A stretch of 64,000 nucleotides of DNA from Bacillus sp. SA1-12 (GCF_000981385.1 NZ_LATZ01000129.1:1-64000); one strand, 5' to 3'; positions 52,080-61,562 are shown, counted from the first letter of the stretch. Program-made: numbers and translations. Notes: generated by a model from the sequence alone, not told the origin.

Positions 52080-52895
52080 ATGATCGAAGGATTAAGAACC
52101 ATTTCTGAAGAACATAAGCAACAGTTTGAAAAAGAAGGGTATTTAATCATGAAAGGGGTATTTTGCCGAGAGGAAATAGCAGAAATTGAGGAGACCTTTA
52201 TGGAAATGAGCAAAAAGCCGATTCCTGGTTGCTTTGAACCGATCATAGATGAACAATCGGAGAATGATGATCCGCTAAAGCGCTATCCGCGAATGATGCA
52301 GCCTCATCGTGTAAATGATGTGGCCATGAAATACATGCTTCATCCAAAGGTAATGGCCATCTTAGCTGATTTATATGGTGAGGAAGCATTAGCTGCGCAA
52401 AGCATGTTTTATTTTAAACCTCCGCGTTCACGGGGCCAAGCGTTGCATCAGGATAATTTCTATTTAAAAGTTGAGCCGGGAACATGTATCGCAGCATGGA
52501 CAGCCGTGGACAGGGCTGATGAAGAAAATGGCACATTGCTCGTTGTGCCAAAGACAAACAACGATGATATTTATTGTCCGGAATTAGCCGATGAAAAAGA
52601 ATCCTTTACAAAGCACTTTGTTAAGGTGCCAAAGGGATTAAAAGCAGTACCTGCGATTTTGGAAGAAGGGGATGTTCTGTTTTTTAACGGAAATTTAATT
52701 CACGGCTCTTATCGGAATAAATCAAAGGACCGGTTTCGGAGGTCGTTTATTTGTCACTATGCAGGAGAATCGACAACCAAAATCGGCCATTATTACAGCC
52801 CGCTATATCGACAAAACGGCAGCAAGGTAGAGCCGGAAACGAATTCTGATTCAGGTCCATGCGGTAATGAGTTTGACGCACTTTATCCGCACTAG
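52080..52895 (+). CDS. Phytanoyl-CoA dioxygenase (PhyH)-family oxygenase
   Basis: A 271-residue Fe(II)/2-oxoglutarate-type oxygenase. The facial metal triad is visible as His-x-Asp in ALHQDNFYL (about residue 122) and a distal His in NGNLIHGSYRNKS (about 212), followed by the Arg of RFRRSFICHY that binds 2-oxoglutarate. It starts at ATG 52080 with GGGAGATGAG upstream. The substrate is unknown; relatives act on lipids, ectoine or small metabolites. With the divergent AraC regulator it forms a two-gene unit. Confidence 0.85.
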   Translation: MIEGLRTISEEHKQQFEKEGYLIMKGVFCREEIAEIEETFMEMSKKPIPGCFEPIIDEQSENDDPLKRYPRMMQPHRVNDVAMKYMLHPKVMAILADLYGEEALAAQSMFYFKPPRSRGQALHQDNFYLKVEPGTCIAAWTAVDRADEENGTLLVVPKTNNDDIYCPELADEKESFTKHFVKVPKGLKAVPAILEEGDVLFFNGNLIHGSYRNKSKDRFRRSFICHYAGESTTKIGHYYSPLYRQNGSKVEPETNSDSGPCGNEFDALYPH

Positions 52896-52940
52896 AAGAA
52901 CATGTCCTTATTATTAGGTGAAATTGTTAGAATACAACAT

Positions 52941-52975
52941 AAAAAAGCCGATTCTTGTTCAGGATCGGCTTTTTA
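52941..52975. terminator. Terminator after the PhyH-type gene
   Basis: AAAAAGCCGAT pairs with ATCGGCTTTTT around an 11-base loop. It can act in both directions toward the convergent asparaginase gene. Confidence 0.8.
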
Positions 52976-53151
52976 TGTCATAGGTGAACGGTATGTTTAT
53001 AATATTCAGGAATAAAATCGTTTGTGCCTCACTGATGATGTACTTAGATTCAATAATAATATGAATCAACCGTTAGTAGAAAAGCCCTTCCATTTGAAAG
53101 TTTAATATAGTTAACTTTATGTGATAGTTGCTTTCTTAATTTTTAAATGAT

Positions 53152-54312
53152 CTAGTTAAGTTCTACTTGGCGAACACCATATTCTGCTGCCCATTCTTTA
53201 ACCTGATTAAAATCATTAGAGAAGGATAATGATAGCATTAATAGAATACGGGCATGTTGAGGATTTAAATTATCTGCTGGGATAATTCCTGTACCACTAC
53301 TATAAACACTTCCACTTCCAGTACGGGTTGTACTCATAAAGGTTACTCCTTTTTCAATGGCTTTCATTCTTTCCGCACTCTGCAACGAAGAAATCCCGCC
53401 AGCTCCGGTTCCGGCTGTTACTATTCCTTTTACACCTGAATCAGCAAAGGCTTTTATAGCCTCCCCGCCAGCTCCCTGGTAAGAATAAACAATTTCTACT
53501 TTTACTAATTCTTCTTTGGGAATTTTCTTTAAGTTAAATGGAGTTCTCCATTCTTTATTATTTTTATATTCTAATGCTCGGGCAGGAGCTTCATAAATTT
53601 GAATATGATCCTGATCTATGTAACCTAATGTGCCAGTTTGAGATTCAAATGTATCAACTCTGTAACTATTCGTTTTTGTGACATCTCTAGCCGGGAGAAT
53701 TGTATCATTTAACATGATAACAGTACCAAAATAAGATGTTTCTTTACTTGCAGCTAATTTAATTGCGTTAAACAGGTTTGCTTGTGCATCGCTTCCAATT
53801 ACAGTCCAAGGTCTCATTGAACCTGTTACAACCACGGGTTTGGGACTTTGTACAGTCAGGTCAAGAAAGTAGGCAATCTCTTCCATTGTATCCGTACCGG
53901 TTGTAATAACAACACCGTCATGATCCTTAAGATATTCATCCACCTTTAGGGATAGGTCATAAAGATCCTGCAAAGTGTATGCTGATGAACCCTTGTTTCC
54001 GAATTGATAGGTTGATACATTTGCAAGCTTGTCTACATTTGGCAATTGGTTAACCATTTCCTCAATTGCAAGACTCCCTGACTTATAATCAATAAAACTA
54101 GTTTCATCTGTAGAAACGCCCGATATGGTACCGCCTGTACCGATTACTTTAACTTTTGGTTGTATGGTTTGTTTTGTTTTTGACTCTTTCTTTTCACCAG
54201 CTGCATATGTAACTGTGCTTAAAGGGCTAACTTCATTGAATACGGAAACTCCTCCGCCTACCATAAAACTTATTACGGTTGCGGCTAATAATGTTTGTTT
54301 AAGTTTTTTCAT
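53152..54312 (-). CDS. Exported type II L-asparaginase
   Basis: A 386-residue asparaginase with a signal peptide ending near TYA-AG (about residue 37), so it acts outside the membrane and releases ammonia from asparagine. The first catalytic threonine is Thr62 in VIGTGGTISG, the second motif is TTGTDTMEEIAYFL, and GSMRPWTVIGSDAQANL and SYQGAGGEAI follow. No lipobox is present, unlike Bacillus subtilis AnsZ. GGAGGAATGG lies before the ATG on the minus strand. It is a single gene, probably under nitrogen control, but no operator could be recognised. Confidence 0.93.
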   Translation of the reverse strand: MKKLKQTLLAATVISFMVGGGVSVFNEVSPLSTVTYAAGEKKESKTKQTIQPKVKVIGTGGTISGVSTDETSFIDYKSGSLAIEEMVNQLPNVDKLANVSTYQFGNKGSSAYTLQDLYDLSLKVDEYLKDHDGVVITTGTDTMEEIAYFLDLTVQSPKPVVVTGSMRPWTVIGSDAQANLFNAIKLAASKETSYFGTVIMLNDTILPARDVTKTNSYRVDTFESQTGTLGYIDQDHIQIYEAPARALEYKNNKEWRTPFNLKKIPKEELVKVEIVYSYQGAGGEAIKAFADSGVKGIVTAGTGAGGISSLQSAERMKAIEKGVTFMSTTRTGSGSVYSSGTGIIPADNLNPQHARILLMLSLSFSNDFNQVKEWAAEYGVRQVELN

Positions 54313-54839
54313 CGACCATTCCTCCGAATCTAGTTTGGTTTGTTCACAAAAATTATGATAGATTGATTATTTTCATTTGTCTTGATACTTGTTAGATTAT
54401 TTAACGTTGATTAGTAGCGAATATTGATTATTGGCGTTTAATGGATTGGACTTGGAAGGAAAGTTTACATAATGTTAGTTTGTAGGAAACAGATTTTTCA
54501 AGAATTTTTTAACTATTGTTACTTATCTATTTCCTCTAGCATTCCGTATGAAGGAAAGTGATAGATGCCTATTTCAAAGCAATCTATTTGGTGTTTTTAT
54601 AATGTTATGAACAAGATCATATAAGATTTTCTTGTTAATAATCCTAAATGGAGAAAAAATTCTGTCCCTGTTGCACTGAAAACAATGGTAAATTTTCTTA
54701 CATACATATAGATATTCTTGCTTAATTGCTATTAAATGAAAAATAAGTTTTCGAAAGCTTTATTCATTACCAAAGTGAAGAATGAAGCGATGACCAGGTT
54801 TTCAAATATGAAAGTAAAAAAAGAAGGGGGGGTTGCTGG
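54313..54839. other. Intergenic stretch without recognised genes
   Basis: About 530 AT-rich bases between the divergent asparaginase and DUF5058 genes. I see no coding sequence, RNA gene or repeat. An eight-G run at 54826-54833 closes it. Confidence 0.4.
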
Positions 54840-54902
54840 ATGATAAAAAATTGGGAATGTGGCTTCTGCCATTTTTTACATCCTTACATACCTGAATTCT
54901 AA
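54840..54902 (+). CDS. 20-residue leader-like open frame
   Basis: AAGAAGGGGGGGG precedes the ATG. The peptide MIKNWECGFCHFLHPYIPEF has a CxxC pair and many aromatic residues. It ends 33 bases before the DUF5058 start. Inside it, GTGGC pairs with GCCAT before a T run (54858-54878), so it could be a small regulatory leader. Weakly supported. Confidence 0.25.
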   Translation: MIKNWECGFCHFLHPYIPEF

Positions 54903-54934
54903 AGGGTAAAAAAATGGGTTAGGAGGGATTAATC

Positions 54935-55651
54935 TTGGAACAAGCGATGCGATTAGCCAACAGTTATCCGGTCTGGGTGTTTGCCACAATTGTCATAGGC
55001 ATTGTTATTTTTCAAGCGATTACCTTTATAAGGCTTGCGGAAAGAACAAGAGAAAGTGTTGGAATGACTGGTAAAGAAATGAAGAGTGCCCTCAAAGTAG
55101 GTGCCATCAATGCAATTGGGCCAGCAATGTCCAGCTTGATTATTGCCATTTCTTTGATTACCTTTCTGGGTAACCCTCTAACATTTATGAGATCTGTAGT
55201 AATTGGCTCTTCTGCTACAGAGGCTGCAGGTGCAAATCTTGCAGCAACAGCTTTCGGAACAGAGCTTGGAGCAGATGGATTTAATGAACAGGCCTATACA
55301 TTGATCGTCTGGACTCTATGTTTAGGCGGAATAGGCTGGCTGCTGGTTACCGTATTCTTTACAAAATCTTTAGGCAAGATGCAGGAGAAATTTTCCAACG
55401 AAAAAGGAAGCGGTCGAGGAGGCTTGATGGCCATTATCTCAAGTGCCGCTATGATAGGGGTATTTGGAAACTTTGTCAGTGCTGAATTAATGAAGGGGTT
55501 AGCGAATTCTGTTGTTGTCATCACTGCAGCATTGTCTATGTTTATCATTCTATTAATCGCCAAAAAACTGAATATGAAATGGCTGATAGAATGGTCACTT
55601 GGTTTTTCCATTCTATCAGCATTGACCGTTGGGTACTTCATTTCATTATAA
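54935..55651 (+). CDS. DUF5058-family membrane protein
   Basis: A 238-residue protein with about six hydrophobic helices, beginning PVWVFATIVIGIVIFQAITFIRL. Family-like parts are ALKVGAINAIGPAMSSLIIAISLI and VIGSSATEAAGANLAATAFG. TTG 54935 is the start, seven bases after AGGAGGG. It is followed 20 bases later by another membrane protein and then by an amidohydrolase. The three together look like an uptake-and-hydrolysis unit in which this protein is half of a transporter (inference). No biochemical function is known to me. Confidence 0.75.
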   Translation: MEQAMRLANSYPVWVFATIVIGIVIFQAITFIRLAERTRESVGMTGKEMKSALKVGAINAIGPAMSSLIIAISLITFLGNPLTFMRSVVIGSSATEAAGANLAATAFGTELGADGFNEQAYTLIVWTLCLGGIGWLLVTVFFTKSLGKMQEKFSNEKGSGRGGLMAIISSAAMIGVFGNFVSAELMKGLANSVVVITAALSMFIILLIAKKLNMKWLIEWSLGFSILSALTVGYFISL

Positions 55652-55671
55652 ACGTAGAGGAGGCAAACATC

Positions 55672-56379
55672 ATGGAAATAAGTAAAAAAGCATTGGTATT
55701 AGAGGATTTAGCTGTAAAAAACAGTTTAGAAATAGAAGAATTTCATCAGAAATCACATTTCTGGGGCCGCATAACAATGTGGATGGTTATTATTTTAAGT
55801 GTCATGTTACCTATGTATTTATCATTTGTTTCGGGCTTCCATCCAGGCTGGCAACCTATTATTGCAGCATTTTTAGCATATGCTGCGATGGTTGGTTATG
55901 CATGGGTGATAGAACCCGTTTCTTATTATCCAACACTTGGTGTGTCCGGGACTTATCTAGCTTTCTTGACTGGAAACATCGCAAATATGTGTCTCCCTGC
56001 TGCAGCGGCTGCACAAAATGCAATCGGTGCTGAGCCCGGGACTAAAAAGGGTGAAATAACAGCAGCATTAGCCATTGCAGCCGCATCCTTGGTCAATATT
56101 GTGATAATTGCTTTCATTATTGCGAGTGGCTCTTTTTTCATCTCCATCATTCCACCTTCAATTCAAACTGCATTTCAATATATTGTTCCAGCTATTTTTG
56201 GGGGGATTTTGGCTCAATTTGCAATAAAGAAACCAATATATGGAGTCGTTGCCATTATTGCCGGAGTCGCCATTAACTTTGCCCCCATCATGCCATTTTT
56301 TAAGGGAATTATCTGTATCTCGGTTACCATTGCTGCGTGTATTTATCTGGAGAAAGGAAAGAATCCCAAAAAAGCTTGA
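55672..56379 (+). CDS. Membrane protein, partner of the DUF5058 protein
   Basis: A 235-residue protein starting at ATG 55672, with GAGGAGG upstream; the longer frame from 55579 lies within the preceding gene. A 40-residue cytoplasmic N-terminus is followed by about six helices (MWMVIILSVMLPMYLSFVSGF, VSGTYLAFLTGNIANMCLPAAAAAQ, ALAIAAASLVNIVIIAFIIASG). The small-residue-rich loop PAAAAAQNAIGAEPG resembles substrate-site loops of transporters. It lies between the DUF5058 gene and the amidohydrolase gene and is presumably the second half of a two-part permease (inference). Confidence 0.72.
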   Translation: MEISKKALVLEDLAVKNSLEIEEFHQKSHFWGRITMWMVIILSVMLPMYLSFVSGFHPGWQPIIAAFLAYAAMVGYAWVIEPVSYYPTLGVSGTYLAFLTGNIANMCLPAAAAAQNAIGAEPGTKKGEITAALAIAAASLVNIVIIAFIIASGSFFISIIPPSIQTAFQYIVPAIFGGILAQFAIKKPIYGVVAIIAGVAINFAPIMPFFKGIICISVTIAACIYLEKGKNPKKA

Positions 56380-56413
56380 TTTGAGAATGTTAAAACAAAA
56401 GGAGCTGTTGAAA

Positions 56414-57826
56414 ATGAATAAACATACTATTTTAGATTGGCTAAATAAAAATGATGGAATTTTTACGAGTATGGCACAAAAGATTTGGGAAAATCCACAA
56501 ATTGCTTATGAAGAGGAGTATGCCTCTGAATTACAAATGCAGACCTTGAACCAAGCTGGTTTTAGAATAACGAGAAATATCGGCGGTGCTGTAACTGCCT
56601 TTGTAGCTGAATATGGTTCCGGTAAACCAATCATTGGTATTTTAGGAGAGTATGATGCATTACCGGGATTGTCACAGACAGTAAGCGCTGTTCATAATGA
56701 GGTGGTGCCAAATGGCCCAGGTCACGGCTGCGGGCACAATTTGCTTGGAACAGCTGGAGTTGAAGCAGTCATCTCGGTGAAAGAAGTGATGGAAGCCGAA
56801 GGGATAACAGGTACGATTCGTTATTATGGGTGTCCGGCAGAAGAAGTCCTCTCGGGAAAAACGTTTATGGCAAGAGAAGGGGTATTTGATGATTTAGACT
56901 GTGCGTTAACATGGCATCCGAGTTCCTCAAACTTTGTGGTAAATATGAGTATGCAATCTATGGTGTCGGTAAAATACCACTTTAAAGGAATTACGGCCCA
57001 CGCAGCAGCAGCACCGCATGCAGGCCGAAGTGCACTGGATGCGGTTGAATTAATGAATGTTGGTGCTAATTATATGAGAGAACATCTGCTGGATGGCTCC
57101 CGAATTCATTATGTCATTACAAATGGAGGGCTGGCACCGAATATTGTGCCAGATCAAGCAAGTGTTTGGTATTACTTGAGGGCAGCAACCAAAGAGCAAG
57201 TGGATGATATGCATGTCCGAATAGAGAAGATAGCTAGAGGAGCTGCCTTGATGACAGAAACCGAAGTTAGTTCTGAAATATTGGCCTTCGCATATGAAAC
57301 GCTTCCAAATGATGTATTGAATGGTTTAATGTATGAAAATATGAAAGTAGCTGGGGCCCCTCACTTTAATGAAAGTGAGTTAAAATTCGCCAGAGAGTTA
57401 GTAAGTACAGTTGATAAAAAGATTGTTGAAATGTCAAAGAAACAGTATGGAGGCTTAATTGAAGAGATCTTGCCAATCAGCTTTGATAATCACAAACATT
57501 TAAAGGGAGTTTCGGTTGGCGGGTCAACTGATGTGGGGGATGTAAGTTGGATTACTCCGGTCGGGCAGATCATGACGACTTGTGCACCAGTTGGTGTACA
57601 AGCGCATTCCTGGCAAGCAACTGCTTCTTATGGTTCCTCAATTGGCTTTAAAGGGATGCATTTAGCAGCTAAAACAATGGCACTTTCACTATATGATTTA
57701 CTAATGAGTCCGGAACTTATCAAGCAAGCTAGACAGGAATTTTCAAAACTGACAGCAGGGAAGCCGTATGTTCCAGGGATTCCGCAAGAGGTTACACCAC
57801 CTGTTGCTGCTAGTACACTCGTTTAG
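56414..57826 (+). CDS. M20-family amidohydrolase, AbgB-like
   Basis: A 470-residue metallohydrolase of the M20D group (aminobenzoyl-glutamate hydrolase subunit B type). The metal-binding and catalytic regions are GILGEYDALPGLSQ, GPGHGCGHNLLGTAGVEA, YYGCPAEEVLSGKTFMAREG and WHPSSSN; the dimerisation domain contains KGITAHAAAAPHAGRSALDAVEL. ATG 56414 follows AAAGGAGCTG; the longer frame overlaps the preceding gene. It would cleave an amide bond in an acylated or glutamyl compound imported by the two membrane proteins. It lacks an AbgA partner here, which argues for a different substrate. Confidence 0.88.
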   Translation: MNKHTILDWLNKNDGIFTSMAQKIWENPQIAYEEEYASELQMQTLNQAGFRITRNIGGAVTAFVAEYGSGKPIIGILGEYDALPGLSQTVSAVHNEVVPNGPGHGCGHNLLGTAGVEAVISVKEVMEAEGITGTIRYYGCPAEEVLSGKTFMAREGVFDDLDCALTWHPSSSNFVVNMSMQSMVSVKYHFKGITAHAAAAPHAGRSALDAVELMNVGANYMREHLLDGSRIHYVITNGGLAPNIVPDQASVWYYLRAATKEQVDDMHVRIEKIARGAALMTETEVSSEILAFAYETLPNDVLNGLMYENMKVAGAPHFNESELKFARELVSTVDKKIVEMSKKQYGGLIEEILPISFDNHKHLKGVSVGGSTDVGDVSWITPVGQIMTTCAPVGVQAHSWQATASYGSSIGFKGMHLAAKTMALSLYDLLMSPELIKQARQEFSKLTAGKPYVPGIPQEVTPPVAASTLV

Positions 57827-58026
57827 GAATTTAAGAGTTATGTGAAAGCAAGTGCTTGCTACCTCTTTATATAGATTTACTTGCATTTGTGGTTTAATTT
57901 ATGATAGACGATCACTAGCGAAGGTTTTTATGGGGAATTTGTTCTAAATTCCAATGGGTACTCCTAACGGACAATTTCTTTTCAAGTAACGCACCATATA
58001 AAAAGGAGTGAATCCTTTGATAAAGT

Positions 58027-58081
58027 GGCTGCCTCAAAAGGTCGTATCATTACGACTTTTTGAGATCAGCCTTTCTTTTTT
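58027..58081. terminator. Long two-tier terminator
   Basis: GGCTG and CAGCC form the outer stem; CTCAAAAGGTCGT pairs with ACGACTTTTTGAG inside. TTTCTTTTTT follows. It lies between convergent genes. Confidence 0.75.
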
Positions 58082-58173
58082 ACCTGGTAATGGATTTATT
58101 CATTTCGTTTCCTTCAGAAATTGTAAAAGTTCATAATATAAAAAAGATGGAATAAAAGGAATTTTAGTGGGGG

Positions 58174-58863
58174 TTATTCTCCACATTCTTCGGCTAACTG
58201 GTTAAGTGTATCAATGATCTCTTGGTATATTCTTTTTCTCTCCATGTTTATATCTTCCCCTTCTCTAAAGCGAATTTCTTTTTTCGCAATCAATAATTTT
58301 TTCTTTTTACTTACATACAGAGGGATAAAGCATACATGCTCACCTGTGGCTTGGTAATAATATTTGTCTAGTAAAAGGTAGCCATCATACATCTCTTTTA
58401 TTTGTGAAGAATTGTCAGTGTAATCAATGTCAGGGAAAATTACAATGCTGTCACCTTTGCATAATGCATCAACACTTAACCTGAAAGTGTGAATGATTTT
58501 TCTCGATCCGCGGTATACTGGGATGCCCTTGCCAGATCTTAAGAATGTTGTAATGGCAAAAGATAGCGGCAATGCGAACATTTTTGCTGCATATTTGTTT
58601 ATACCGAATCTTTTTGTAAACGTGTAGTCAACGTACTGCCTGTAGCATGTCTCTTGATCAAGGAAGACATGGAGGATCCAGGCACGCAGAAGTTTAGGGA
58701 ACCACAGCAATATAATAAATGGTCCAAATAAATTTTGATGGTGTGAAACATAAACAACTGGCCGCGTCAGTTCAAAAGGAATTTGGACATGATAGGTTGG
58801 ATAGACCAACCGAATTATTCCTTGGAAAAATTGAAATACTTTTCCGTAGTTCCTACCCATCAT
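58174..58863 (-). CDS. PlsC-like acyltransferase
   Basis: A 229-residue protein with the layout of 1-acylglycerol-3-phosphate acyltransferases. The first motif reads YVSHHQNLFGP, in which His is present but the usual Asp four residues later (HxxxxD) is missing; VYRGSRKI and VIFPDIDYTDNSS stand for the later motifs, with FPD instead of FPE. It may therefore have unusual chemistry or no catalysis. Its start overlaps the end of the glycosyltransferase gene by 11 bases, so the two are coupled. A role in making or anchoring a glycolipid is suggested by the pairing (inference). Confidence 0.75.
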   Translation of the reverse strand: MMGRNYGKVFQFFQGIIRLVYPTYHVQIPFELTRPVVYVSHHQNLFGPFIILLWFPKLLRAWILHVFLDQETCYRQYVDYTFTKRFGINKYAAKMFALPLSFAITTFLRSGKGIPVYRGSRKIIHTFRLSVDALCKGDSIVIFPDIDYTDNSSQIKEMYDGYLLLDKYYYQATGEHVCFIPLYVSKKKKLLIAKKEIRFREGEDINMERKRIYQEIIDTLNQLAEECGE

Positions 58864-59965
58864 GATGATCTCCTACTGAAGACTGTTTTGCGACGTTTTT
58901 TTGATTATTTTTAAAGACCCAATGAAGTTGAATTTCATAGCTGGCGATACCGAGGATGATATCTGCACATATTTTCGCAATGATCACTGGAATCCCAATA
59001 GCTAAATTGGCTGACGTAATGAGAAGATAGGATGCGTAGATGATACAAAAGCATAAAACATAATATTTGAGCATTGAAAGGATAAAATGATTTCCGGCCT
59101 TAAACACATACTTCCGATTCATATAAAAGTTAAAAGACGAAGAGAGCATTCGGGAAACTAATGTCGCATAAAAAACTCTTGCTTCTAATGGCAAACCTTT
59201 TAGAAGAAAGCTGGCAAGTAAAATAAAACTGCCTATATCAATGATGCCTGAAAGGATAATGGCGTATGAGTAATGTAAAAACCCAGAAATAAGCTTAATA
59301 AAAATCTTAATTGAATCTACAAACGAGTTAAAATGTGATCCGGCGTTATGATCAAGATAGATGGTTTGAATCGGAAGTTCAAAGAATGACAGACTCATTT
59401 TTTTCGAATGAATAAGCATATTAATTTCATATTCATACCGTTCTCCTTTAATATTCAAGAGAAAGGGGAGATGAGACTTAGAAATCCCTCTTAATCCAGT
59501 TTGTGTATCCCGCAGTTTATACCCATATAAGATCTGAAAGATCAAACTTGTGAACCTGTTGCCTATCAAACTGCGAAAAGGGACATCAGTGCCGGTAAAA
59601 TCACGAACTCCCAGGATGAGTTCACCCTTTTTGTTTTCAAGTGCTTTTGCTACTTTGCACACATCTTCAAATGAATGCTGGCCATCAGCGTCAGCAGTAA
59701 CCACTCCATGCAAATCCTGAAAATGATTTAAAAAATAGGAAAAAGCTGTTTTTAAAGCTCTTCCTTTTCCTTTATTTTTGTCATGTGTTAACACTGTGCA
59801 GCTTGCCATCTTCTTTAATTGAGTAAAAATATACGTTAATTCTTCCTTGCTGCCGTCATTGACAACAATGATTTGAGCAGCACCTGCTTCTAATAATGAG
59901 TGAACATATTCAACTAAGTTTTCTGTTGGATTAAGGACAGGGATTATTATTGCATATTTATCCAT
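58853..59965 (-). CDS. Glycosyltransferase family 2 fused to a GtrA-like membrane domain
   Basis: A 370-residue two-domain protein. Residues 1-215 are GT2: IIIPVLNPTENLVEYV, VVNDGSKEELTYIF and TADADGQHSFEDV carry the nucleotide-sugar aspartates, and LRDTQTGLRGISK the later motif. Residues 230-360 form four helices of GtrA type (IILSGIIDIGSFILLASFLL ... FNFYMNRKYVFK). Such fusions transfer a sugar to undecaprenyl phosphate or help flip it. ATG 59965 follows AAAGGAGA on the minus strand. It overlaps the acyltransferase gene, forming a two-gene envelope unit. Confidence 0.88.
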   Translation of the reverse strand: MDKYAIIIPVLNPTENLVEYVHSLLEAGAAQIIVVNDGSKEELTYIFTQLKKMASCTVLTHDKNKGKGRALKTAFSYFLNHFQDLHGVVTADADGQHSFEDVCKVAKALENKKGELILGVRDFTGTDVPFRSLIGNRFTSLIFQILYGYKLRDTQTGLRGISKSHLPFLLNIKGERYEYEINMLIHSKKMSLSFFELPIQTIYLDHNAGSHFNSFVDSIKIFIKLISGFLHYSYAIILSGIIDIGSFILLASFLLKGLPLEARVFYATLVSRMLSSSFNFYMNRKYVFKAGNHFILSMLKYYVLCFCIIYASYLLITSANLAIGIPVIIAKICADIILGIASYEIQLHWVFKNNQKNVAKQSSVGDHHDG

Positions 59966-59989
59966 AATAATATCTCCTTTCAACACCTT

Positions 59990-60558
59990 CTCCAGTTAAA
60001 CAGCTTCAAGCAAACGTTTTGATCCTTCTATTTTATAGACTTTCTTAATGGTTTTCTTATAATGATATTCCTTTTCCTTCTGTTAAATTCCAAAGGTTTA
60101 GCTTATGATTCTGGAACAAAAAATAAAAAATCTCATCGATTTCATACAAGAATTTTTTTGCAAACTTTGATGTGGCAGGGCAAATATGCGGATGATAAGA
60201 TTTGTGTTTTTTCTAAAAAAAAATGAGGTTAGAGCCTTAGCGCTAAGGAGAATCCTAGACTGCTCGCTTTTGTCAACAGGTTAGGTTAACAGTGGTTAAA
60301 TAAAAAATCTTTTAGAAGCGGCTTTTCTATAGGACAAACATAAAAATCGGTAGAAGGATTAATAGGATGGCAGGTGCAGCTATTAAAAGAGAGAGGAAGT
60401 CTGTCTCAAACCTTTTAGGTCAGACTTTTTAGAGACAGACTCGTATTAAATGTTACAAGACATAGATAGTAAGAAAACTTTGTAATAGAAAAGTGAGTAT
60501 AATGGGAGAGGCGGTCTTAATGGTTTTGCCTCTGTTTGATTTAATGAATAGATAAAGC
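59990..60558. other. Intergenic region with palindromes and a switch-like hairpin pair
   Basis: No gene is visible. CCTTAGCGCTAAGG (60235-60248) is a perfect 14-bp palindrome. AGTCTGTCTC (60398-60407) pairs with GAGACAGACT (60432-60441). Within it GTCTG (60399-60403) can instead pair with CAGAC (60421-60425), followed by five Ts. The two folds exclude each other. Confidence 0.5.
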
Positions 60559-61410
60559 TTATTGACAATGAACCTTCCGCTTGTATTCCCCTGGCGACAT
60601 CCCCATATTCTTTTTAAACAATCTCGTAAAATATCTTGAATCAAGGCCGAGTTCATCTGCAATTTCGTTCAATGTGATATGCTTATTACGTTCAATTAAG
60701 TCAACTGCATGCAAAATGCGGAGGTTCTGCAAATACTGGTTTAAAGTAACACCGAAATATTGGCGAAATAATCGATTTAAATGCTGATGTGAGTAGCCAG
60801 AAGCCTTTGATACCTCTGATAATGAAATAGGTTGTGTATAATGCTCCTTTAAAATCGTTGTCACATGCTCCAGAATGGCTTCACTTGGATTCGAACGATC
60901 AACTTTTGGCGTATGATAGGAAAAAAAGAGTGTTTGTTTTCTAAACTCTAATAGAAAGGAATAGAGTAATTCGGAAAGCTTCCATATCAGCTCTGGTTGA
61001 TTATGTTCAGCTAATGCCCAAATATGTTCTGCTAAATTCCAAAGCAGCTCCAGCTCATTAATCGGTAAAACCTCACCGTTTTTTAATTCCATATTTTGCA
61101 GCATTGTAGGGACAGAAGCACCTCTGATTGAAATAAAACCTACGAGCCATGGTTCATCCGATATTGGAAAATATTCATGAGGGATACCTTCATAAATAAT
61201 GAAAGCATGTTTCTTTGCTGCCACACGGTCATGCTGCCCCTTGATCCGGATTCTTCCGCTGCCGCTAAGTGTAATGAGCACTTGAGTTGCAGAAAAGCCC
61301 ATAGGTCTGTGAAGGGCATTCTGGATGTTGGAACCCACCGTATACAGCTGCAATGGGATCAGATCTTTATTTAACTGAGTGGTTATAAAACGGATAGGTA
61401 ATTCGTTCAT
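60559..61410 (-). CDS. AraC-family regulator divergent from the third ABC operon
   Basis: A 283-residue regulator with a cupin sensor (about 20-140, QVLITLSGSGRIRIKGQ, AFIIYEGIPHEYFP) and an AraC double helix-turn-helix (about 180-280, LSEVSKASGYSHQHLNRLFRQYFG, LNEIADELGLDSRYFTRLFKKNMGMSPGEYK). ATG 61410 is chosen because AAAGGAAG precedes it; the longer frame from 61455 has no such site. Divergent placement 256 bases from the binding-protein gene strongly suggests that it activates that transporter in response to the imported sugar (inference). Confidence 0.88.
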   Translation of the reverse strand: MNELPIRFITTQLNKDLIPLQLYTVGSNIQNALHRPMGFSATQVLITLSGSGRIRIKGQHDRVAAKKHAFIIYEGIPHEYFPISDEPWLVGFISIRGASVPTMLQNMELKNGEVLPINELELLWNLAEHIWALAEHNQPELIWKLSELLYSFLLEFRKQTLFFSYHTPKVDRSNPSEAILEHVTTILKEHYTQPISLSEVSKASGYSHQHLNRLFRQYFGVTLNQYLQNLRILHAVDLIERNKHITLNEIADELGLDSRYFTRLFKKNMGMSPGEYKRKVHCQ

Positions 61411-61562
61411 GAGACAGCTTCCTTTCATGTTCAGATTGTCCAACCTTATGTTCAAATAAGCCCTTGATGCTTTGATAAGACTAATACTATTATAAAGTTG
61501 ACAAGCTTACTATTGGGTTTAGTAGTTTGTTAGAGACAATTATATATTTTTTTAGACCCATA

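Noticed and set aside
54826..54833. Run of eight Gs as a phase-variation tract
   Set aside because: It lies outside any convincing gene and is more likely part of an over-strong ribosome site or chance.
56240..56413. Extra 58 residues at the front of the M20 hydrolase
   Set aside because: They overlap the upstream membrane gene in another frame and resemble nothing; ATG 56414 has its own ribosome site.
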